Below are positions 5,412 through 10,531 of a stretch of 10,531 bases of DNA, in pieces (the first letter of the stretch is position 1; each line of letters opens with the position of its first letter). This DNA is from CAZALT01 sp964485515 (lineage in GTDB: Bacteria > Actinomycetota > Acidimicrobiia > Acidimicrobiales > Acidimicrobilacustridaceae), in NCBI GenBank assembly GCA_964485515.1, contig CAZALT010000124.1:1-10531 (forward strand), in the 5' to 3' direction. A program made the position numbers and the translations under genes. Under the pieces are notes generated by a model, which ran no database searches, was not told the DNA's origin, and was given only the letters and a program-made list of their open reading frames with translations.

Positions 5412-6605
5412 CTACTCCTCGTTCGACGGCTGGCGTTCGGCCCACGTCGCGAGGCCGAGGCCCCAGAGACGGACGAAGCCTTCGGCATCGGAGTGCTTGA
5501 ACGTGTCGGCCGCGTCGTAGGTGGCCAGCTCGTAGTCGTACAGGCTGTAGTCGCTGCGCCGACCGACGACGTAGCACCGTCCGGGCTCGAGGCGCAGGCG
5601 CACCTCGCCGGTGACGTACTGCTGGCTCGAGTCGACGAACGAGTCGAGCGCGTTCTTGAGCGGCGAGTACCACATGCCGTCGTAGACGAGGTCGGCCCAG
5701 CGGGGCTCGAGGCGCTGCTTCTCGTGGAAGAGGTCGCGTTCGAGGCAGATGGACTCGAGGTCGCGGTGCGCTTCGATGAGGGCGAGGGCACCCGGTGCCT
5801 CGTAGGTCTCGCGGCTCTTGATGCCGACGCGGCGGTTCTCGACCATGTCGAGCCGGCCCCACCCGTAGGCGCCGACGATGCCGTTGAGCTCGGTGATGAG
5901 GTCGTGTAGGGCAAGTGCCTCGCCGTCGAGCGACACGGGGACGCCCTGCTCGAAGCCGATGGTGATCTCGCGGCTCTCCCCCGCGCTGACCGTCGTCATC
6001 GACCAGACGCCCTCGGGCGGGCGGGACCACGGGTCCTCCATCTCGCCGCACTCGATGGCTCGGCCCCAGAGGTTGTCGTCGATCGAGTAGAGCTTCTCCT
6101 TGGTGGCGAGCACCGGGATGTCGTGCTCTTCGGCGTAGCGGACGCTGTCCTCGCGGGTCATGCCCCAGTTGCGCACCGGGGCGAGGATCTCGAGGTCCGG
6201 AGCCAGCGACCGCGTGGACACCTCGAAGCGGACCTGGTCGTTGCCTTTGCCGGTGCAGCCGTGGGCCACGGCATCGGCACCGTGGTAGCGGGCCGCGGCG
6301 ACGAGGTGCTTGACGATGACCGGGCGCGACAGCGCCGAGACCAGCGGGTACTTGTTCTCGTAGAGCGCGTTGGTCTTGATGGCCGGGGCGAGGAAGTCGC
6401 GGGCGAACTCTTCGCGGCAGTCGACCACGATGGCCTCGCTGGCGCCGGCGGCGAACGCCTTGGCCTGGAGCCCTTCCCAGTCGCCCTCCTGGCCGAGGTT
6501 GCACGCGACGGTGATGACGTCGACGCCGTAGTTCTCGATCATCCAACGGACGGCGACACTTGTGTCGAGACCGCCGCTGTAGGCAAGTACGACCCTCTTC
6601 GGCAT
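5412..6605 (-). CDS. argG: Argininosuccinate synthase
   Basis: The enzyme joins citrulline and aspartate using ATP (yielding AMP and pyrophosphate) to make argininosuccinate. It has 397 residues, typical of the actinobacterial form of about 400. The N-terminal ATP-pyrophosphatase loop AYSGGLDTS (8-16) and the signature CTGKGNDQVRFE (117-128) are intact, followed by LEILAPVRNWGMTRE, also family-typical. The start ATG at 6605 is chosen because MPKRVVLAYSGG matches the normal N-terminus; a purine-rich AAGGGA lies about 10 bases upstream, slightly far for a ribosome binding site. Open frame upstream of this start covers argR on another frame and is not coding. It is separated from argR by 154 bases, the largest gap in the arginine cluster. 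Confidence 0.98.
   Translation of the reverse strand: MPKRVVLAYSGGLDTSVAVRWMIENYGVDVITVACNLGQEGDWEGLQAKAFAAGASEAIVVDCREEFARDFLAPAIKTNALYENKYPLVSALSRPVIVKHLVAAARYHGADAVAHGCTGKGNDQVRFEVSTRSLAPDLEILAPVRNWGMTREDSVRYAEEHDIPVLATKEKLYSIDDNLWGRAIECGEMEDPWSRPPEGVWSMTTVSAGESREITIGFEQGVPVSLDGEALALHDLITELNGIVGAYGWGRLDMVENRRVGIKSRETYEAPGALALIEAHRDLESICLERDLFHEKQRLEPRWADLVYDGMWYSPLKNALDSFVDSSQQYVTGEVRLRLEPGRCYVVGRRSDYSLYDYELATYDAADTFKHSDAEGFVRLWGLGLATWAERQPSNEE
5415..5420 (-). promoter_or_regulatory. Ribosome binding site of argH
   Basis: GAGGAG lies inside the last codons of argG, five bases before the argH ATG. It decides the argH start and points to coupled translation. Confidence 0.75.
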
Positions 6606-6700
6606 CGTCAGCAGTTCCCTTCGGGAGATTCGTGGGGGGTGGTTCGAGGCGTTTCGGGACGAGTGCCGGACGGGCCGGCGGCGCACCTGTTGGCAGTTTC

Positions 6701-6728
6701 GGCGTTGGATGCCCCGGCGTCCAACGCC
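6701..6728. repeat. Perfect 9-bp inverted repeat between argR and argG
   Basis: GGCGTTGGA (6701-6709) and TCCAACGCC (6720-6728) are exact inverted copies separated by 10 bases. The element lies 31 bases after the argR stop and about 95 bases before argG. As RNA it would form a stable stem-loop, but no T-run follows on the minus strand. It could be a weak or Rho-assisted attenuator, an mRNA stabiliser, or a protein-binding site. Confidence 0.7.
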
Positions 6729-6743
6729 AGCGTGGGGATGACG

Positions 6744-6757
6744 GTCACCGGCGTGAC
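6744..6757. repeat. Small inverted repeat just after argR
   Basis: GTCAC and GTGAC flank a 4-base spacer immediately downstream of the argR stop (6760). It forms a 5-bp stem and may act together with the longer inverted repeat that follows. It does not resemble the AT-rich ARG box consensus. Confidence 0.4.
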
Positions 6758-6759
6758 GT

Positions 6760-7278
6760 TCACAGGCCGGCCAGCTCGCTGAGCCGGGCGGCGAGCTCGC
6801 GTGGGTCAGCGTCCTCGGCGACGACGACCATGAGGGTGTCGTCGCCAGCGACGGTGCCGATCGTCTCGGCAAGCCCGGCGCGGTCCATGGCAGAACCCAC
6901 GACGTGGGCCGAGCCGGGAGGCGTGCGCAGAACCACGATGTTCTGCGACACCGCCACCTCGACGACCCAGTCGCCGAACACCCGTCGCAGGTGGTCCTCG
7001 GGGGCGCGCTGCTCCTTGGGGAGAGCGGGGATGGCATACGCGGTCTCGCCGCCTGGCAGGCGGATCTTGATGGCCCCGAGGTCGTCGAGGTCGCGAGAGA
7101 CCGTGGCCTGCGTGGCGACGACGCCCTCGTCGGCGAGCAGTTCGACCAGCTGCACCTGGTTCTGGACGGCGCGCTGCTCGATGAGCTTGGCGATGAGGTG
7201 CTGGCGCTGCGGCTTGCCCAGCTTGGCCAGCTCGGGCCGGGTGGTCGTGTTCGGCGGAGGGGTCTTGTCGTCGGCCAT
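6760..7278 (-). CDS. argR: Arginine repressor
   Basis: This is the hexameric, arginine-sensing transcription factor that represses arginine synthesis genes. It has 172 residues. After a polar N-terminus of about 20 residues comes the winged-helix DNA-binding domain with the recognition motif TQATVSRDL (56-64). The C-terminal oligomerisation/arginine-binding domain contains the diagnostic GTVAGDDTL (141-149), whose two Asp contact arginine. Both domains look intact. Its ATG overlaps the argF stop by one base (TGATG), so it is translated as part of the cluster, and the repressor probably controls its own operon. I saw no convincing AT-rich ARG box in this window; the operator probably lies upstream of argC/argJ, outside it. 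Confidence 0.97.
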   Translation of the reverse strand: MADDKTPPPNTTTRPELAKLGKPQRQHLIAKLIEQRAVQNQVQLVELLADEGVVATQATVSRDLDDLGAIKIRLPGGETAYAIPALPKEQRAPEDHLRRVFGDWVVEVAVSQNIVVLRTPPGSAHVVGSAMDRAGLAETIGTVAGDDTLMVVVAEDADPRELAARLSELAGL

Positions 7279-8183
7279 CAGCGGCGCGCTCCGGCGTCGG
7301 CGAGCAGCATCCAGGCGAGCAGCCCTCGTGCCGCGTGCATCCGGTTCTCGGCTTGGCGCCACACCCGGCTGCGCGGGCCTTCGAGCAGGTCGTGGGTGAC
7401 CTCCTCGCCCCGGTGCGCCGGAAGGCAGTGCAAGAAGACGGCGCCGGAATCGGCCGAGCCCAGCAGGTCGTCGCTCACCGTGAAGCCGGCGAACGCCTCG
7501 CGGCGAAGGCCTGCTTCGGCTTCTTGGCCCATCGACGCCCAGACGTCGGTGTAGATGGCGTCGGCACCCGCGACACCCTCGTGGGGATCGTTGGTCTGGG
7601 TGATCTCGACGCCATAGGCGTGGATCACCGCAAGGTCCGCAGCCGAGAGCTCGTAGCCCTTGGGTGTGGCGACCCGGACGTCCATGCCGAGCGCGCCGCA
7701 GGCCATGGCCAGCGACCGGGCGACGTTGTTGCCGTCGCCCACGTAGGCGATCGACCGACCGGCGAGATCGCCGAGCTCCTCGCGCAGCGTCAGGAGGTCG
7801 GCCAGGGCCTGCATGGGGTGGGCGTCGTCGGACAGCAGGTTGACGACCGGGACCGACGACACGGCCGCCATGCGCACCAGCTTGTCGTGCTCGAACACCC
7901 GGGCACCGATGGCGGCGTGGTAGCTCGCCAGCGTGCGGGTGACATCCTCGACGGTCTCGCGGGTGTCGAGGCCGACCTCGTCGGGCTTGATCGAGATCGG
8001 GTGACCACCGAGCTGGAACACCGCCATCTCCATGGAGTTGCGCGTGCGCAGCGAGGGCTTCTCGAAGAGCAGCGCCATGCCCTTGCCCTCGAGCACGCGC
8101 TCGACGCCAGGATCGACGGAGAGGTCGAGCACCTGCTGGAGCTCGGTGGGGCTGAGGTCGTCGACGTCGAGGAAGTGCCTCAC
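7278..8183 (-). CDS. argF: Ornithine carbamoyltransferase (anabolic)
   Basis: The enzyme converts ornithine and carbamoyl phosphate to citrulline; it is normally a cytoplasmic trimer. It has 301 residues, normal length. Carbamoyl-phosphate binding motif SLRTR (44-48, with FEKPSLRTRNS), HPMQ (122-125), the ornithine-contact region DVWASMG (213-219) and FLHCLPAHRG (250-259) with the catalytic Cys are all present. The start is GTG at 8183, overlapping the argD stop by four bases (GTGA). It is supported by a strong AAGGAG five bases upstream and by homology starting right at RHFLDVDDLS. Its position among biosynthetic genes argues for the anabolic rather than catabolic role. Confidence 0.97.
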   Translation of the reverse strand: MRHFLDVDDLSPTELQQVLDLSVDPGVERVLEGKGMALLFEKPSLRTRNSMEMAVFQLGGHPISIKPDEVGLDTRETVEDVTRTLASYHAAIGARVFEHDKLVRMAAVSSVPVVNLLSDDAHPMQALADLLTLREELGDLAGRSIAYVGDGNNVARSLAMACGALGMDVRVATPKGYELSAADLAVIHAYGVEITQTNDPHEGVAGADAIYTDVWASMGQEAEAGLRREAFAGFTVSDDLLGSADSGAVFLHCLPAHRGEEVTHDLLEGPRSRVWRQAENRMHAARGLLAWMLLADAGARR

Positions 8184-9448
8184 GCGGTCTCCTTGTCGGT
8201 GCTGGCCGACGAGATGTCGTCGGGAGACGAGCTGTCGTCGGGAGACGAGCTGTCGGCACGCTCACCGCCAGGTTCCTCGGCGACTTGGTCGGCGAGGGCG
8301 GTGAGCACCTCGCTGAGGATGGCGATGGCTTCGTCGACCTCGGCGTCGGTCACGAGCAGCGGAGGGGCGAACCGGAGCGCGGTCGGCGTCACGCCGTTCA
8401 CCACGAGGCCCTGTTCGAGCGACCGGGCCGCGGCGACGCGAGCGTCGATGCCTTTGGCCAGCTCGGCGCCGAGCAGCAGGCCCGTGCCTCGAACCGCGTC
8501 GACCTGTGGAAGCGCCTCGAGCATCGACGTGAGGCGCGCCCCGGCGGCCCGCGAGCGGGCAGGGATGTCCTCGCGCTGCATGATGTCGATCACCGTGCAC
8601 ACGACAGCTGCGGCCAACGGCTGGCCGCCGTAGGTGGTGCCGTGGTCACCGGGCTCGAAGGCGGCAGCGACGTCTCGGCGGGCCCAGCACGCACCCACCG
8701 GGAACCCGTTTCCGAGGGCCTTGGCCAACGTGACGATGTCGGGCCTGATCCCGGCCGCTTCGAAACCGAACCAGTGGCCGGTACGGCCGAGACCGGTCTG
8801 GACCTCGTCCATGATGAGCAGGACATCACGCTCGTCGCACAGCTGGCGCACGGCGCGCAGGTAGTCGGGATCGGCGGGGAAGACGCCGCCCTCGCCCTGC
8901 ACGGGTTCGAGCAGCACCGCGGCGACGGTGGGATCGATGGCGCGGGCGAGCTCGGCGGTGTCGTTGAGCGGCACGTGCCGGAAGCCCTCGGGCAACGGCT
9001 GGAACGGCTCGTGCTTGGCGGGCTGACCCGTGGCGTGCAACGTGGCGAGCGTGCGCCCGTGGAACGAGTTGTACGCGCTGACGACCTGGTACTTGCCCCG
9101 GCCGCCCCACTTGCGTGCGAGCTTGATGGCGCACTCGTTGGCTTCGGCGCCGCTGTTGCAGAAGAAGACCTGGCCCCCGCGGCCGAGCAGGCCGTCGACC
9201 TTCGACGCCGCCTCCTCACCCCGTTCGGTGGCGAACAGGTTGGAGACGTGGAGCAGCGTGCGGGCCTGGCGGCTGAGCGCATCGGCGATCTCGGGGTTGG
9301 CGTGGCCGAGCGAGACGACGGCGAGACCGCCGAGGAAGTCGAGGTAGCGCGTGCCCTCGGAGTCCCACAGCTCGGTGCCGCTGCCGCGCACGAAGGTGAC
9401 CCGGTTGGTTGGATACGTGTTCATGAAAGGACTCGGATCGGTCGTCAC
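8180..9448 (-). CDS. argD: Acetylornithine aminotransferase
   Basis: This PLP enzyme converts N-acetylglutamate semialdehyde plus glutamate to N-acetylornithine and 2-oxoglutarate. It has 422 residues, a little over the usual 390-400. The PLP phosphate-binding SGAEAN (99-104), the cofactor Asp in IMDEVQTGLGRTG (D214) and the Schiff-base Lys in TLAKALGNG (K243) are intact. The last 25 or so residues form a Ser/Asp-rich tail beyond the usual end, containing a duplicated 18-bp unit. The start is GTG at 9448, overlapping the argB stop by four bases and preceded by GGGGAG five bases away; an ATG at 9424 (MNTYP) lacks a ribosome binding site. The role in lysine synthesis that some ArgD enzymes share cannot be judged here. 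Confidence 0.97.
   Translation of the reverse strand: MTTDPSPFMNTYPTNRVTFVRGSGTELWDSEGTRYLDFLGGLAVVSLGHANPEIADALSRQARTLLHVSNLFATERGEEAASKVDGLLGRGGQVFFCNSGAEANECAIKLARKWGGRGKYQVVSAYNSFHGRTLATLHATGQPAKHEPFQPLPEGFRHVPLNDTAELARAIDPTVAAVLLEPVQGEGGVFPADPDYLRAVRQLCDERDVLLIMDEVQTGLGRTGHWFGFEAAGIRPDIVTLAKALGNGFPVGACWARRDVAAAFEPGDHGTTYGGQPLAAAVVCTVIDIMQREDIPARSRAAGARLTSMLEALPQVDAVRGTGLLLGAELAKGIDARVAAARSLEQGLVVNGVTPTALRFAPPLLVTDAEVDEAIAILSEVLTALADQVAEEPGGERADSSSPDDSSSPDDISSASTDKETA
8189..8194 (-). promoter_or_regulatory. Ribosome binding site of argF
   Basis: AAGGAG on the minus strand, five bases before the GTG at 8183 and inside the last codons of argD. It decides the GTG start. Confidence 0.8.
8215..8250 (-). 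repeat. Two tandem copies of an 18-bp unit at the 3' end of argD
   Basis: The unit TGTCGTCGGGAGACGAGC (plus strand) occurs twice exactly (8215-8232 and 8233-8250), with partial matches on both sides. It codes for repeated DSSSPD in the C-terminal tail of ArgD. The unit is in frame, so duplication only lengthened the tail. Confidence 0.9.
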
Positions 9449-10374
9449 GTGCGCTCCCCTGCGCTCCCCTGCGCGGTGGCGCTGGCAGTCGCGGTGGCGG
9501 TGGCGAACGGGCTGCCGGTCACCATGGTTCCCACGCCGGTGTCGGTGAACAGCTCGAGGAGCAGCACATGTGGGATCCGGCCGTCGAGGAGGTGGGCGGA
9601 CTTGGCGCCCGCCTCGAGCGCCTCGATGCAGGCCATGACCTTGGGGATCATGCCGCCCGAGATGACCCCCGACGTGATGAGGTCGAGGATCGCACTGCTG
9701 GAGATAGCCGAGATGAGCGTCGACGGATCATCGACGTCTTCGAGCAGCCCGGCGACGTCGGTCAGGTAGATGGCCTTCTCGGCACCCATCGCCCCGGCGA
9801 GGGCACCCGCGACCGTGTCGGCGTTGATGTTGAGCGCCTGACCCGACGCGTCGGCACCGATGGTGCTCACGACGGGGATCAGGTTCTGGGCGAGCAGGCG
9901 TTCGATGATCGCCGGGTTGACCGCGACGACGTCGCCGACGAAGCCCAGCTCCGGGTCGCGTTGCACCGCCTCGATGAGCCCGGCGTCCTCGCCAGACACC
10001 CCCACCGCGAGCGGGCCGTGGGCGTTGATGGCCGAGACGATCTCCCGGTTCACCTTGCCGACCAGCACCATGCGGGCCACGTCGAGCGTGTCGGCGTCGG
10101 TGACGCGCAGCCCGTCGCGGAACTCGGTTTCGATGCCCAGCTGCGCGAGGAGGTCACCGATCTGCGGGCCTCCGCCGTGCACGACCACCGGACGGATGCC
10201 CACCGACTGGAGCAGCACGATGTCGGCCGCGAACGTGTCGGCCAGTGCCGGGTCGACCATGGCGTTGCCACCGAACTTGATGACGATCGTGGAACCCCAG
10301 AACCGCCGGATGTAGGGCAATGCCTCGATGAGGACCGTCGCGGTGCCCGCGACGGGGTCCGGCTGGCCGGTCAT
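9445..10374 (-). CDS. argB: Acetylglutamate kinase
   Basis: The enzyme phosphorylates N-acetylglutamate with ATP, the committed and usually feedback-inhibited step. It has 309 residues. IKFGGNAM (32-39) with the phosphate-binding Lys, VVVHGGGPQ (63-71), the acetylglutamate-binding region RDGLRVTD (86-93), LNINADTVAG (181-190) and GGMIPKV (240-246) are present. The N-terminal helix VLIEALPYIRRFWG (14-27) is the kind seen in arginine-inhibited hexameric kinases, so allosteric inhibition by arginine is likely. After GVGTMV the family normally ends; here an Ala/Thr-rich tail of about 22 residues follows, ending in the 10-bp duplication. The ATG at 10374 overlaps the argJ stop by four bases (ATGA). 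Upstream in-frame codons overlap argJ and are not coding. Confidence 0.97.
   Translation of the reverse strand: MTGQPDPVAGTATVLIEALPYIRRFWGSTIVIKFGGNAMVDPALADTFAADIVLLQSVGIRPVVVHGGGPQIGDLLAQLGIETEFRDGLRVTDADTLDVARMVLVGKVNREIVSAINAHGPLAVGVSGEDAGLIEAVQRDPELGFVGDVVAVNPAIIERLLAQNLIPVVSTIGADASGQALNINADTVAGALAGAMGAEKAIYLTDVAGLLEDVDDPSTLISAISSSAILDLITSGVISGGMIPKVMACIEALEAGAKSAHLLDGRIPHVLLLELFTDTGVGTMVTGSPFATATATASATAQGSAGERT
9451..9470 (-). repeat. 10-bp tandem duplication carrying a doubled ribosome binding site
   Basis: GCGCTCCCCT (plus strand) is present twice, back to back, in the last codons of argB. On the minus strand each copy contains GGGGAG: one (9459-9454) is five bases before the argD GTG, the other ten bases further away (9469-9464). 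Because the unit is not a multiple of three, gaining or losing a copy shifts the argB reading frame within its poorly conserved tail. Confidence 0.85.
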
Positions 10375-10531
10375 GAGTCGCCCATGTTCTCGTCGACGTA
10401 CCCGTGCGTGAGGTCGTTGGTGAGGATGGTGGCGGTGCCGGTGCCGAGTCCGAGGTCGCACAGCACCTCGATGACCGCACCGGCCATGTGGGCCTCGACG
10501 GCGGCGACGTCGTGCTCGACCGCCATGCCAC
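10371..10531 (-). CDS. argJ: Glutamate N-acetyltransferase / ornithine acetyltransferase, C-terminal end (partial)
   Basis: Only the last 52 complete codons are in the window; the gene continues past the right edge. The frame ends DLTHGYVDENMGDS, the characteristic ArgJ C-terminus (DLT-x2-YV-x-EN), preceded by GTGTATILTN. ArgJ moves the acetyl group from N-acetylornithine back to glutamate (and in bifunctional forms also uses acetyl-CoA). The enzyme is processed autocatalytically into two chains; this piece belongs to the beta chain. The stop overlaps the argB start (ATGA), and the position directly before argB matches the usual argC-argJ-argB-argD order. Whether it is mono- or bifunctional cannot be judged from this part. 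Confidence 0.92.
   Translation of the reverse strand, partial: GMAVEHDVAAVEAHMAGAVIEVLCDLGLGTGTATILTNDLTHGYVDENMGDS

Noticed and set aside
5410..6546. Long minus-strand open frame running upstream from argH, giving an apparent 839-residue protein
   Set aside because: Its first 379 codons lie in another frame of argG and give an Arg/Pro-rich shadow sequence. Real ArgH homology starts at the ATG at 5409 with its own ribosome binding site.
6606..6759. ARG box operator between argR and argG
   Set aside because: The inverted repeats here are GC-rich and do not match the AT-rich ARG box pattern known for ArgR, so no operator is called.

Overview
This is a GC-rich window of ordinary chromosomal core genes. 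It suggests an actinomycete. The order argJ-argB-argD-argF-argR-argG-argH followed by mpg and tyrS is the usual actinobacterial arginine neighbourhood. Placement in or near Acidimicrobiia (Ilumatobacter-like) is an inference from the overall gene style and was not tested against any database. Nothing points to a phage, plasmid, insertion sequence, CRISPR array or defence system.

Layout, described in the direction of the minus strand (right to left), on which almost everything lies. The right edge holds the last 52 codons of argJ. These are followed, with start/stop overlaps of 1 to 4 bases, by argB, argD, argF and argR. A 154-bp gap with a perfect 9-bp inverted repeat precedes argG and argH, which are 2 bases apart. 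After 33 bases comes mpg (3-methyladenine DNA glycosylase), whose 3' end overlaps a NUDIX hydrolase gene. That gene carries a 7-copy 9-bp repeat coding for a (Asp-Pro-Pro)7 linker. The only plus-strand gene is a small membrane-anchored protein of unknown function (1920-2519). It converges on the NUDIX gene and diverges from tyrS with almost no space between starts. After tyrS a 519-bp region without genes contains two promoter-like elements, a boxB-like hairpin, a boxA-like sequence and further hairpins. It ends in the first bases of 16S rRNA at the left edge.

How the genes work together: argJ, B, D, F, G and H cover the path from glutamate to arginine except the argC step, which probably lies just outside the right edge. 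ArgJ recycles the acetyl group. ArgB has the N-terminal helix typical of arginine-inhibited N-acetylglutamate kinases, and ArgR is the arginine-responsive repressor. Both feedback levels are therefore encoded inside the cluster. mpg and the NUDIX gene form a small tail that may deal with damaged bases and nucleotides. tyrS and the rRNA operon tie the left side to translation.

I found no convincing new biological system. The points most worth checking are the rRNA promoter/antitermination leader directly behind tyrS, the in-frame repeat in the NUDIX gene, the inverted repeat before argG, and the duplicated ribosome binding site at the argB/argD junction.
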